Translations under genes and position numbers: made by a program | Notes under the pieces: generated by a model | Databases searched by the model: none | The model's input: the letters and a program-made list of their open reading frames with translations, nothing else | Told to the model about the DNA's origin: nothing | In this document: one piece after another, positions 24,286-33,310 of the stretch | Layout: every line of letters starts with the position of its first letter | Position numbering within the stretch: the first letter of the stretch is position 1 | Assembly: GCA_050874665.1 (NCBI GenBank) | Contig: JBNMLC010000002.1 | Location: 62,001 to 126,000, forward strand | Length of the DNA: 64,000 nucleotides | Source of the DNA: RUG11237 sp050874665 | GTDB lineage: Bacteria; Bacillota; Clostridia; Lachnospirales; Lachnospiraceae | Reading direction: 5' to 3'

Positions 24286-24981
24286 ATGTATGTGGTGAAA
24301 AGGGTGTTAGAAACAGCAATGGGCGTTGTATTGATTTTGGCAATTGCTGTGCTTTCAGAATACACCAGGGTCAATGAAGTTTTTCGCAGTACACAAGCTG
24401 CCGACAGCAAAAAGACAATCGTGATTGATGCAGGTCATGGAGGAAGTGATCCTGGAAAAATAGGTATTAATAAAGTATTAGAAAAAGACATCAATTTAAA
24501 GATTGCAAAAAAGTTGAAAAATTTCCTTGAAATGGAAGATGTTCATGTGGTTATGACGAGAGAGAAAGATACAGGTCTGGATTCGGCAGAAGCTTCCAAT
24601 AAAAAAGCAGATGATATGCGCAGACGATGCCAGATGATTGACGAGGCAGTTCCAAACTTTACTGTCAGCATTCATCAAAACAGCTATCATGAAGAGCCGA
24701 TTAAAGGAGCACAGGTTTTTTATTATGAGCAGTCCGAGGAAAGTAAAAAAATTGCAGAATGCATACAGGAGCACTTGATAGAGGGCGTGGATCAGAGTAA
24801 TAAAAGGGTGGCTAAAGCAAATGGGAGTTATTATCTGCTTCGAAAGACAAAACAGCCTACGGTAATTGTGGAATGTGGTTTTTTGTCTAACTACGAGGAA
24901 GCAGAAAAACTTAATGACGATTATTATCAGGAAAAGATTGCATGGGCAATTCATATGGCAATTATGGAACTTTTAAAATAA
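24286..24981 (+). CDS. cwlD: N-acetylmuramoyl-L-alanine amidase, CwlD-like
   Basis: About 231 residues; TTG 24280, GTG 24283 and ATG 24286 are possible starts, with no clear ribosome site. A membrane/signal helix (about 8-22) precedes an Amidase_3 domain. TIVIDAGHGGSDPGK gives the first zinc histidine, LEKDINLKIAKKL the Glu, FTVSIHQNSYH the second histidine, and VIVECGFLSNYEEA the catalytic Glu. CwlD removes the peptide side chain so that muramic-delta-lactam can form in spore cortex. The SIHQNS motif and short single-domain form favour CwlD over vegetative amidases. Confidence 0.8.
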   Translation: MYVVKRVLETAMGVVLILAIAVLSEYTRVNEVFRSTQAADSKKTIVIDAGHGGSDPGKIGINKVLEKDINLKIAKKLKNFLEMEDVHVVMTREKDTGLDSAEASNKKADDMRRRCQMIDEAVPNFTVSIHQNSYHEEPIKGAQVFYYEQSEESKKIAECIQEHLIEGVDQSNKRVAKANGSYYLLRKTKQPTVIVECGFLSNYEEAEKLNDDYYQEKIAWAIHMAIMELLK

Positions 24982-25010
24982 GTAATAAAATGCAGAAAGA
25001 AGATAGAAAT

Positions 25011-26087
25011 ATGAAAACCGTAGTTTTGAAAACAGGAATAGAGGAAACCCTGGATGAAGAATATATAGCACAGGCAGCAGAGTGTCTGAAGCATGGCGGA
25101 GTAGTGGCATTTCCGACAGAAACTGTGTATGGACTTGGAGCAGATGCTTTGAATGAAGCTGCGGCAAAAAAAATATACGCAGCAAAGGAAAGACCTTTGG
25201 ACAATCCGCTGATTATTCTTATTGCAGATTTGTCGTCAATAGATAAAATTGTTCGGGATTTTCCGGAGAAAGCCAGAAAACTTGCAAAAGATTTCTGGCC
25301 CGGACCATTGACTATGGTATTAGAAAAACAGGATATTGTACCGATGTCTACTACGGGTGGATTAGAAACAGTAGCAGTGCGAATGCCCAAGCATCCACTT
25401 TTATTAAAACTGATCAAAACAGCGGGAGGATATGTCACAGGACCAAGTGCAAATACATCCGGAAGACCGAGTCCGACCTTAGCCCGACATGTGTTAGAAG
25501 ATATGGACGGAAAGATTGACATGATATTAGATGGCGGTGAACTGGGGATTGGAATTGAATCTACGATAGTCGATATGAGTGTGGAGCCGCCAAGAATTTT
25601 AAGGTCAGGCTGTATCACCCAAGAGATGATAGAAAACAGTATTGGAAAGGTTTTGGTGGGTACGGGCGAAGTGTCGCAGACAGAAGAAAGACCAAAGGCA
25701 CCGGGTGTTAAATATAAGCACTATGCACCAAAAGGAGAAATGAAAATTGTAGAAGGAAGCAGGCAGTGCGTGATAAGAGTAATTAATAATTTTGTTGCAA
25801 ATGAGTTGGAAAACAATAAAAAAGTTGGTATAATAGCAACAGATGAAACATATGCCTGTTATCCGAAAGGGTTGGTAAAAAGTATTGGTTCTAGAAGTGA
25901 CGATAGAACGATTGCAAAAAATCTGTATGCGGTACTTCGGGAATTTGATGAAGCAGGAATAGAAAGCATTTATTCCGAAAGCTTTGAGAATGGCTCTATG
26001 GGAGAGGCAATTATGAGTCGATTATTAAAGGCTGCTGCACACAATGTAATAGATGCAGAGCAGGAAGAATTAGGAGGATTATTATGA
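25011..26087 (+). CDS. tsaC: L-threonylcarbamoyladenylate synthase (Sua5/TsaC)
   Basis: 358 residues from ATG 25011; an open frame runs upstream into the amidase gene but the conserved part begins after MKTVVLKT. HGGVVAFPTETVYGLGADA, AKERPLDNPLIILI, LAKDFWPGPLTMVL and VTGPSANTSGRPSPT are the YrdC-domain motifs. A C-terminal Sua5 domain starts after the APGVKYKHYAPKG linker. The enzyme makes threonylcarbamoyl-AMP for the t6A37 modification of ANN-decoding tRNAs. Its stop overlaps the rpiB start (ATGA). Confidence 0.95.
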   Translation: MKTVVLKTGIEETLDEEYIAQAAECLKHGGVVAFPTETVYGLGADALNEAAAKKIYAAKERPLDNPLIILIADLSSIDKIVRDFPEKARKLAKDFWPGPLTMVLEKQDIVPMSTTGGLETVAVRMPKHPLLLKLIKTAGGYVTGPSANTSGRPSPTLARHVLEDMDGKIDMILDGGELGIGIESTIVDMSVEPPRILRSGCITQEMIENSIGKVLVGTGEVSQTEERPKAPGVKYKHYAPKGEMKIVEGSRQCVIRVINNFVANELENNKKVGIIATDETYACYPKGLVKSIGSRSDDRTIAKNLYAVLREFDEAGIESIYSESFENGSMGEAIMSRLLKAAAHNVIDAEQEELGGLL

Positions 26088-26512
26088 TAGCAATTGGTTG
26101 TGATCACGGTGGATTTGATTTAAAGGTGAAGGTAATGGAGCATTTAAAAGAACAGGGCATTGAAGTGAAAGACTGTGGCTGTTATAGCAAGGAATCCTGT
26201 GATTATCCTGTATTTGGACATGCTGTGGGAGAAGCAGTAGCAAGTGGTGAATGTGAAAAGGGAATTGTTATTTGTACGACAGGAATAGGAATTTCCATTG
26301 CTGCGAATAAAGTGAAGGGAGTTCGTGCTGCACTTTGTACAGATTCTTTATGTGCGAGAATGACCAGATTACACAATGATGCAAATGTGCTAGCATTGGG
26401 AGCTAATATTGTAGGTCCGGGTCTTGCATTAGAAATTACAGATATTTTTCTGAATACGGAGTTTTCCGGAGAAGAAAGACATCAAAGAAGAATTGATCTT
26501 CTTGAAAAATAA
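26084..26512 (+). CDS. rpiB: Ribose-5-phosphate isomerase B
   Basis: 142 residues, GGAGG before the ATG, four-base overlap with tsaC. MIAIGCDHGGFDLK and KGIVICTTGIGISIAANKVKG are the RpiB/LacAB signatures; NDANVLALGANIVG follows. The Cys in ICTTGIG is the catalytic base position of this family. It interconverts ribose-5-phosphate and ribulose-5-phosphate. The same run of genes is commonly seen in Clostridia. Confidence 0.95.
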   Translation: MIAIGCDHGGFDLKVKVMEHLKEQGIEVKDCGCYSKESCDYPVFGHAVGEAVASGECEKGIVICTTGIGISIAANKVKGVRAALCTDSLCARMTRLHNDANVLALGANIVGPGLALEITDIFLNTEFSGEERHQRRIDLLEK

Positions 26513-26531
26513 ATACATGGGAGGATAGTAT

Positions 26532-27017
26532 ATGAGTGGTAAGCGGGAAGATTATATTACATGGGATGAGTATTTTATGGGGGTAGCGGTTCTTTCCGCT
26601 ATGCGCTCGAAGGATCCTCATACCCAGGTGGGGGCATGTATTGTAAGTAAAGATAATAAAATATTAAGTATGGGTTACAATGGATTTCCCGTGGGGTGTT
26701 CGGACGATACGTTTCCCTGGGAAAGAGAAGGTGATATGCTGGATACAAAATATTTGTATGTAACTCATAGTGAATTAAATGCTATTTTGAATTACCGTGG
26801 TGGAAGCTTAGAAGGGGCAAAATTGTATGTCACTCTGTTTCCATGTAATGAATGTGCCAAAGCAATTATACAGTCGGGAATCAAAACTATTGTGTATGAT
26901 AGTGATAAATATGGAGAAACTCCAGGAGTCATGGCATCAAAAAGAATGTTAGAGGCAGCCGGAGTAGAATGCCGTTCCTATAAAAAAACAGGAAGAAGGA
27001 TTGAACTTAAGCTGTAA
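26532..27017 (+). CDS. dCMP deaminase family protein (ComEB-like)
   Basis: 161 residues, GGGAGGATAG before the ATG. The zinc site is HSELNAIL (H-x-E) plus PCNECAKAI (PCxxC). HTQVGACIVSKDNKILSMGYNGFP is the usual N-terminal block of deoxycytidylate deaminases. It makes dUMP from dCMP for thymidylate synthesis, with zinc catalysis in the cytosol. Neighbours rpiB and metG are ordinary housekeeping genes and give no further hint. Confidence 0.9.
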   Translation: MSGKREDYITWDEYFMGVAVLSAMRSKDPHTQVGACIVSKDNKILSMGYNGFPVGCSDDTFPWEREGDMLDTKYLYVTHSELNAILNYRGGSLEGAKLYVTLFPCNECAKAIIQSGIKTIVYDSDKYGETPGVMASKRMLEAAGVECRSYKKTGRRIELKL

Positions 27018-27040
27018 AAGGCAGTAGGAGGAAACTAAAA

Positions 27041-28996
27041 ATGGAAAACAAGAAGTATTATATAACAACAGCAATTGCGTATACGTCAGGAAAACCACAT
27101 ATTGGAAACACATACGAAATTATATTAGCAGACAGCATTGCGAGATTTAAAAGACAGCAGGGATATGACGTATATTTTCAGACAGGGACAGATGAACACG
27201 GACAAAAAATTGAATTGAAGGCTGAAGAAGCAGGAATTACACCAAAGGAATTTGTAGACAATACGGCAGGTGAAATCAAACGAATCTGGGATTTAATGAA
27301 CACTTCTTATGATCGGTTTATTCGCACCACAGATGCCGACCATGAAGCACAGGTCGCAAAGATATTTAAAAAACTTTATGAACAGGGAGATATTTATAAA
27401 GGACATTATGAAGGCTTATACTGTACTCCATGTGAATCCTTCTTTACAGAATCACAGTTAGTAGACGGGAAATGCCCGGATTGTGGAAGAGAAGTACAGC
27501 CTGCAAAGGAGGAAGCATATTTCTTTAAAATGAGCAAATATGCTGACAGACTAATTGAATATATCAATGACCATCCGGAATTTATTCAGCCGGTTTCACG
27601 TAAAAATGAAATGATGAACAATTTCTTGCTGCCGGGCTTGCAGGATTTATGTGTTTCTAGAACCTCTTTTCGATGGGGAATTCCGGTAGATTTTGATGAT
27701 AAGCATGTTATATATGTATGGCTGGATGCGTTGACAAACTATATTACGGGACTTGGTTATGACTGTGAAGGAAATAGTTCCGATAAATTTAAGAAAAACT
27801 GGCCTGCAGACTTACACTTGATTGGAAAGGATATTATTCGTTTCCATACAATTTATTGGCCAATTTTCTTAATGGCGTTAGATTTGCCATTGCCAAAACA
27901 GGTATTTGGTCATCCGTGGCTTTTACAGGGTGATGGTAAAATGAGTAAATCAAAGGGAAATGTTATTTATGCGGATGATTTAGTAGATATGTTTGGTGTG
28001 GACGCTGTGAGATACTTTGTGCTTCATGAAATTCCATTTGATAATGATGGTGTTGTAACATGGGAGCTGTTGACGGAACGTATTAATTCTGATCTTGCAA
28101 ATGTATTGGGAAATTTAGTGCATCGTACTATTTCCATGTCCAACAAGTATTTCAATGGAGTTGTAAATTATACGGGTGTATCTGAGGCGGTGGATGATGA
28201 GCTGAAGGCGGTTGCCACTTCTGCGGTGGATAAGGTATGTGCTAAAATGGAGGAATTAAGAGTTGCAGATGCCATTAGTGAAATTTTCGCTCTATTTAGA
28301 AGATGCAATAAATATATCGATGAGACTATGCCGTGGGTTCTTGCAAAAGAAGAAAAGGATAAGCCACGTCTGGAAACAGTATTATATAATCTGGTGGAAG
28401 GAATCTGTATGGGAGCAACGTTGTTAAAATCTTTTATGCCGGAAACTGCAGAAAAGATATTTGCACAGTTGAATACGCAGGAAAGAAAATTAGAAGATTT
28501 AAGAACCTTTGGATTATATCCATCAGGAAATCAGGTTACAAGTAAACCGGAAGTATTGTTTGCACGTCTTGATTTAGAGGAAGTATTAAAGAAAGCAGAA
28601 GAGATTAAGGCAGCACAGCAGGCAGCGGTAAAGAAGGAAGAAGAGAATGTAATAGAAATCGAACCAAAACCGGAAATAACATTTGAAGACTTTACAAAAA
28701 TGCAATTTCAGGTAGGCGAGATTATTGCTTGTGAAGAAGTAAAAAAATCAAAGAAGCTTCTTTGTTCACAAGTAAAAATCGGAAACCAGGTAAAACAGAT
28801 TGTATCAGGAATCAAACAGTATTATTCAGCAGAAGAAATGGTGGGAAAGAAGGTTATGGTTCTGGTGAATTTAAAACCTGCAAAGCTTGCAGGAGTATTA
28901 TCTGAGGGTATGTTACTGTGTGCAGAAGATGCAGAGGGTAATCTGGCTCTTATGACACCGGAAAAGTCAATGCCGGCTGGTGCTGAGATTTGTTAA
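27041..28996 (+). CDS. metG: Methionyl-tRNA synthetase
   Basis: 651 residues; TAGGAGG before the ATG. The HIGH motif appears as PHIGNTYE, and KMSKSKGNV is the second class I signature. One zinc knuckle is seen: YCTPCESFF and GKCPDCGRE. The anticodon-binding helical domain is followed by a Lys/Glu linker (about 515-545) and a C-terminal tRNA-binding OB fold (FQVGEIIACEEVKKSKKLL). It charges tRNA(Met). There is no T-box or other leader before it. The PBP gene starts two bases after its stop. Confidence 0.97.
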   Translation: MENKKYYITTAIAYTSGKPHIGNTYEIILADSIARFKRQQGYDVYFQTGTDEHGQKIELKAEEAGITPKEFVDNTAGEIKRIWDLMNTSYDRFIRTTDADHEAQVAKIFKKLYEQGDIYKGHYEGLYCTPCESFFTESQLVDGKCPDCGREVQPAKEEAYFFKMSKYADRLIEYINDHPEFIQPVSRKNEMMNNFLLPGLQDLCVSRTSFRWGIPVDFDDKHVIYVWLDALTNYITGLGYDCEGNSSDKFKKNWPADLHLIGKDIIRFHTIYWPIFLMALDLPLPKQVFGHPWLLQGDGKMSKSKGNVIYADDLVDMFGVDAVRYFVLHEIPFDNDGVVTWELLTERINSDLANVLGNLVHRTISMSNKYFNGVVNYTGVSEAVDDELKAVATSAVDKVCAKMEELRVADAISEIFALFRRCNKYIDETMPWVLAKEEKDKPRLETVLYNLVEGICMGATLLKSFMPETAEKIFAQLNTQERKLEDLRTFGLYPSGNQVTSKPEVLFARLDLEEVLKKAEEIKAAQQAAVKKEEENVIEIEPKPEITFEDFTKMQFQVGEIIACEEVKKSKKLLCSQVKIGNQVKQIVSGIKQYYSAEEMVGKKVMVLVNLKPAKLAGVLSEGMLLCAEDAEGNLALMTPEKSMPAGAEIC

Positions 28997-28997
28997 T

Positions 28998-30968
28998 ATG
29001 AGTAAAAAGAAAAAAAATAAAAATCCTTTTTTTGATGGACTTTTTTATGGAACACAGATTATTTTCCTGTTGACGCTTGTAGGATGTATTATTTTGTTTT
29101 TTGCCAGTGATTATTGGAAAACTACGGTACAGCTTTATAAAGATGCCAAGACAATGGTGGAAAATTCCGACAGGACTGATTTCTCGGCTTATCAGACCAG
29201 TATGGTGTATGATGACCAGGGAGAAATTATTAAGTTGGTGAAAAAAGATCGTTTTCAGGTATATTTGAGTATTAATAATATACCTGAAACGGCGAAGGAA
29301 GCCATAGTTAGTATTGAAGATAAGAAGTTTTATGAACATAATGGCATAGATATGAAAGCAATTTTAAGAGCTGCCATATCTCTGGTAGAGAAGGATGAGA
29401 TTACGCAGGGAGGAAGTACAATAACCCAGCAGCTTAGTCGAAATATTTTTCTTACACATACAGTTTCCTGGGAACGTAAGGTGGAAGAAATTTTTATCTC
29501 TCTCCGATTGGAAAAGATTTATTCAAAAGAGGATATTTTAGAGTTTTATCTGAATAATGTATACTTCGCAAATGGATATTATGGAATTGAGGCTGCAAGT
29601 ATTGGTTATTTCAATAAATCAAGCAATGAACTCACTTTATCAGAGACTGCCTTTCTCTGTGCAATTCCGAATAATCCTACGGTATATGATCCTAGAAAAA
29701 ATAAAGACAATACGCTCAAAAGGCGTGACCGTATTCTTGAAGAAATGTTAAAAGACGGAAAGATTTCGGAAAGTGAATGTGCAGCGGCAAAACAGGAAAC
29801 AATTACGTTAAATGATATAGAAGTACATAGTGCGGGAACTTATGTAGACTCTTATGTCAATTATTGTGCCACGAGAGCCTTAATGGAGAAAAACGGATTT
29901 GTATTCAAAAATGAATTTACAGACGAGGCAGAGGAAAAGGAATACAAGGCGTTGTATGAGGAAGAATACGATAAATGGTCAGAAAAACTTGTGACAGACG
30001 GTTATCGGATTTACACCACAATTAACCGGGAAATGCAGGAAAAATTGCAGACAGCAGTAGATGAAAGCATGTATGGTTTTGTTACTCAAAAGGATGATGG
30101 AGTGTACAATGTTCAGGCGGCAGCTACTTGTATTGATAACGATAGTGGCAAGGTAAAGGCTATTGTTGGCGGACGTTCACAGGATAATGTAGAATCTTCC
30201 TTTAATCGCGCTTATCAAAGTAAACGGCAGCCCGGAAGTTCTATTAAGCCATTGCTTGTCTATGCACCGGCATTGGAAAAGGGCTATACAGCGAACAGTA
30301 CCTTAAAGGACGTAAAAACGGCTGATGGGCCGGCAAATGCGGGTAACGCATATTCTGGAAGTATTAGTCTGCGTAGTGCTGTTGAAAAATCCAGAAATGC
30401 AGCCGCATGGAGTTTGTATCAGGCAATTACGCCAGGTTATGCGATGCAGTACTTGCTGAATATGGAATTTTCAGGAATCAGCAAAAATGATTATAATTTG
30501 TCTACCGCATTGGGTGGTTTTACTACAGGATTTAGTACAGTGGAAATGGCATCCGGTTATGCAACACTGGAGAATAATGGAACATTTCGTACTCCTACCT
30601 GTATTGATAAAATCTTAGATTCCAACGGGAATCTGATTGTAGATAGTGTGGGAACGGAAAAGCAGGTGTATACAGAAGAAACTGCAAAAGAAATGACAGA
30701 TATTTTGAAAGGCGTTCTGACAAGAGGAACCGGTGTGAGACGAAGATTAAAGCATATGACTGCTGCGGCTAAAACAGGAACTACCAATGATAATAAAGAT
30801 GGCTGGTTTTGTGGGTATACAGCATATTATACTACGGCCGTATGGGTAGGGTTTGACATACCACAGGAATTAGAAGATTTAAGCGGTTCTACTTACCCGG
30901 GAGAAATTTGGAATACATTTATGGAAGATATTCATGAAGGATTAGAAGATTGTCAGATGAATCAATAG
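28998..30968 (+). CDS. Class A penicillin-binding protein (transglycosylase/transpeptidase)
   Basis: 656 residues from ATG 28998. A short Lys-rich cytosolic tail precedes one membrane helix (about 15-38). The GT51 domain shows IVSIEDKKFYEHNG with the catalytic Glu and GGSTITQQLSRN. The transpeptidase has SSIK (in RQPGSSIKPLL), SRN and KTGTTND. It polymerises and cross-links peptidoglycan outside the membrane. There is no clear ribosome site, so translation is probably coupled to metG. The C-terminus is plain, without PASTA or fibronectin domains. Confidence 0.93.
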   Translation: MSKKKKNKNPFFDGLFYGTQIIFLLTLVGCIILFFASDYWKTTVQLYKDAKTMVENSDRTDFSAYQTSMVYDDQGEIIKLVKKDRFQVYLSINNIPETAKEAIVSIEDKKFYEHNGIDMKAILRAAISLVEKDEITQGGSTITQQLSRNIFLTHTVSWERKVEEIFISLRLEKIYSKEDILEFYLNNVYFANGYYGIEAASIGYFNKSSNELTLSETAFLCAIPNNPTVYDPRKNKDNTLKRRDRILEEMLKDGKISESECAAAKQETITLNDIEVHSAGTYVDSYVNYCATRALMEKNGFVFKNEFTDEAEEKEYKALYEEEYDKWSEKLVTDGYRIYTTINREMQEKLQTAVDESMYGFVTQKDDGVYNVQAAATCIDNDSGKVKAIVGGRSQDNVESSFNRAYQSKRQPGSSIKPLLVYAPALEKGYTANSTLKDVKTADGPANAGNAYSGSISLRSAVEKSRNAAAWSLYQAITPGYAMQYLLNMEFSGISKNDYNLSTALGGFTTGFSTVEMASGYATLENNGTFRTPTCIDKILDSNGNLIVDSVGTEKQVYTEETAKEMTDILKGVLTRGTGVRRRLKHMTAAAKTGTTNDNKDGWFCGYTAYYTTAVWVGFDIPQELEDLSGSTYPGEIWNTFMEDIHEGLEDCQMNQ

Positions 30969-30980
30969 AAAGAGAGTATA

Positions 30981-31020
30981 AAAAGGGAGCAGGCAAATCG
31001 TTGGATTGCCTGCCCCTTTT
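30981..31020. terminator. Bidirectional terminator between the PBP gene and prs
   Basis: AAAAGGG(A)GCAGGCAA pairs with TTGCCTGCCCCTTTT around CGTTGGA-type loop sequence. It lies between convergent genes, with A/T runs on both sides. Confidence 0.75.
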
Positions 31021-31027
31021 GCATTTT

Positions 31028-32209
31028 CTATAATTCGTGGTTACGATATTTATTTAAAAGTCTCTGAATTCGTTCGCTTGGATCTAATAATCCACTGATA
31101 GAACCATCGTGATTTAAGGTATCAATAATGTATGCAATGTATTTACTTAAGTCGCAGTTAACATAGTATGGTCGTTCTAATAATTCCTTTGGCTGATAGA
31201 TTAAGTTGGTTGTGAGGACTCTGTCGATAATACCGTCTTCGTAAGCTTTGTCAAATTTCTCTAATCCATTTGTAAAAAGACCAAAGGTAGAACATGCAAA
31301 GATTCTTCTTGCCTTTCTTGCTTTTAACTCAGCCGCAACTTCTAACATACTGTCTCCTGAAGAAATCATATCATCAATAATAATCATATCTTTGCCTTCC
31401 ACAGAAGCACCTAAGAATTCGTGGGCAACAATTGGATTTTTACCATTTACAATCTGTGTGTAATCACGACGCTTGTAGAACATACCCATATCAAGACCAA
31501 GTACGTTTGCCATGTAAATTGCACGCGACATACCGCCTTCATCCGGACTGATAACCATCATATGATCTGCATCAATCGTTAAATCTTTCTGGTCGTTTAA
31601 CAGTCCCTTTATAAACTGATAAGAAGGCTGTACAGTTTCAAAACCATGCAGAGGAATTGCGTTCTGAACACGAGGGTCATGAGCATCGAAAGTAATAATG
31701 TTATCCACACCCATATTTACTAATTCCTGTAAAGCTAAGGCACAATCTAAGGATTCACGATTGGTACGTTTGTGCTGACGGCTTTCATAAAGAAATGGCA
31801 TAATTACGGTAATTCTTCTTGCCTTGCCACCTACTGCTGCAATGATACGTTTTAAATCCTGATAATGGTCATCCGGTGACATGTGGTTTTCCTGATCAAA
31901 CAAAGAATAGGTAAGACTGTGGTTAGTAACATCTACCATTAAATACAAGTCGTATCCTCGGACAGACTCATTGATGATTCCCTTAGCTTCTCCGGAACCA
32001 AAGCGGGGTACACTTGCATCTAAAATATAAGAATCACGTTGATAACCGGCAAAAGCCAGTGTGGATTTATGTTCGCTTTCCCATTCCTTACGCCATTTTG
32101 CTAAGTAGTAGTCTACTTTTTCCCCTAAAGACAGACAACCCTTTAAAGGAATAATACCTAAAGTTCCCACAGGGATAGTTTCTATTTTGCGATCTTCTCT
32201 TTGCAGCAT
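31028..32209 (-). CDS. prs: Ribose-phosphate pyrophosphokinase (long form)
   Basis: 393 residues from ATG 32209, eight bases after GGAGGAAA; the ATG at 32227 overlaps that ribosome site. The PRPP-binding loop is MIIIDDMISSGDSM. MPFLYESRQHKR, IITFDAHDPRVQNA and VISPDEGGMSRA are recognisable Prs blocks. It makes PRPP from ribose-5-phosphate and ATP. Ordinary bacterial Prs is about 315 residues; this version is longer, mainly by an N-terminal segment before the catalytic core, as is seen in some Clostridia. Regulation by ADP/phosphate cannot be predicted. Confidence 0.88.
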   Translation of the reverse strand: MLQREDRKIETIPVGTLGIIPLKGCLSLGEKVDYYLAKWRKEWESEHKSTLAFAGYQRDSYILDASVPRFGSGEAKGIINESVRGYDLYLMVDVTNHSLTYSLFDQENHMSPDDHYQDLKRIIAAVGGKARRITVIMPFLYESRQHKRTNRESLDCALALQELVNMGVDNIITFDAHDPRVQNAIPLHGFETVQPSYQFIKGLLNDQKDLTIDADHMMVISPDEGGMSRAIYMANVLGLDMGMFYKRRDYTQIVNGKNPIVAHEFLGASVEGKDMIIIDDMISSGDSMLEVAAELKARKARRIFACSTFGLFTNGLEKFDKAYEDGIIDRVLTTNLIYQPKELLERPYYVNCDLSKYIAYIIDTLNHDGSISGLLDPSERIQRLLNKYRNHEL

Positions 32210-32304
32210 ATTATCTATTTCCTCCATATAATATAATTGATTTTCAAATTGTTACATAAATGTGTCCATACACTGATAAGTTATATCCTAATAGTAAAGA
32301 AAAG

Positions 32305-33297
32305 TCAAGACTTTAGCCGTCTTTTTTTCATGCGAATGTCCTCACCGATTAGTTTTACTAATTTATAATTTCCGGAAAGTCTTGAAAAAGTACGTTCTGA
32401 GTAGGTTTCGCTGATTTTCCCCAAAGAAAGATTTGTGGAAATCATGGTAGATTTCTTTCGAAGAAAACGCTCATTCATACATAGAAATAATTGTGATGTA
32501 GAAAAAGAGTTGGCAAGCTCTGTTCCTAAGTCGTCAATAATCAGTAAATCACAGTCTAAAATATGATGATAAGCTTCCGGAATGGAATCCTGACTTTGGG
32601 TGTCAAATGTTTGTTCAGCCAAAGTATCGAAGAGCTGATGAGCTGTAAAGTAAATAACGGAATGTCCGGATTCTAATAAATCTTTGGCAACACAGTGCGT
32701 CAGAAAAGTTTTTCCCACACCAACACTTCCATAAAGCAGTATGTTTTCAAATTCATAATCAAATTTTCGTGTAAATTGTAAACATGCATCGAAAGCTGAC
32801 TGTGCGAGAAGATAGGAATTTGTTCCGGTAGCTTTGTCAATAAGATTACTGCTGTAATACTCTAACTGAAAAGTAGAAAAATTTTCACTTTCCAGCACAG
32901 CCTGAAGATTGGACTGTTCATACAAAAGATTAATTTCAGCCTGACGAAAGCAGTGACATTTTTTTCCATCAATATATCCCGTATCATGGCAATCTTTGCA
33001 ATCATAGATTTCATTAAGATAGTCTTTTGCGTATCCATTAGAAAGCAAAAGATTCTGTTTGTCCTCCATAAGGGAATGGATAGCTTCCCTTGTTGCAATG
33101 GAACTGTTGCCATCTTCTAAAAGCTGACGTTTTGCCTCTTCTATGGATAAAGATACAATTTCTTCCTCCAACATCTGATAGGCGGGAAGCTTTTCGGAAA
33201 TCTCTTCCCTGCGCTTTAGAAGTCTGGCACGGTTTGCTAATTGCTTTTGTTGATAAATGCGCATTATGGCATCGTATTGTGAATTTGTTAATGGCAA
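32305..33297 (-). CDS. DnaI/DnaC-like helicase loader ATPase
   Basis: 330 residues. The N-terminal helical part (about 1-95) is followed by a small zinc-like knuckle, YDCKDCHDTGYIDGKKCHC. The AAA+ domain has Walker A GSVGVGKTFL, Walker B LLIIDDLGTE, sensor MISTNLS and an arginine finger region YSERTFSRL. This is the layout of B. subtilis DnaI, which loads the replicative helicase. It follows the dnaD gene by 13 bases, so loader and primosome initiator are cotranscribed. Confidence 0.88.
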   Translation of the reverse strand: MPLTNSQYDAIMRIYQQKQLANRARLLKRREEISEKLPAYQMLEEEIVSLSIEEAKRQLLEDGNSSIATREAIHSLMEDKQNLLLSNGYAKDYLNEIYDCKDCHDTGYIDGKKCHCFRQAEINLLYEQSNLQAVLESENFSTFQLEYYSSNLIDKATGTNSYLLAQSAFDACLQFTRKFDYEFENILLYGSVGVGKTFLTHCVAKDLLESGHSVIYFTAHQLFDTLAEQTFDTQSQDSIPEAYHHILDCDLLIIDDLGTELANSFSTSQLFLCMNERFLRKKSTMISTNLSLGKISETYSERTFSRLSGNYKLVKLIGEDIRMKKRRLKS

Positions 33298-33310
33298 ATT
33301 AACGCCTCCT

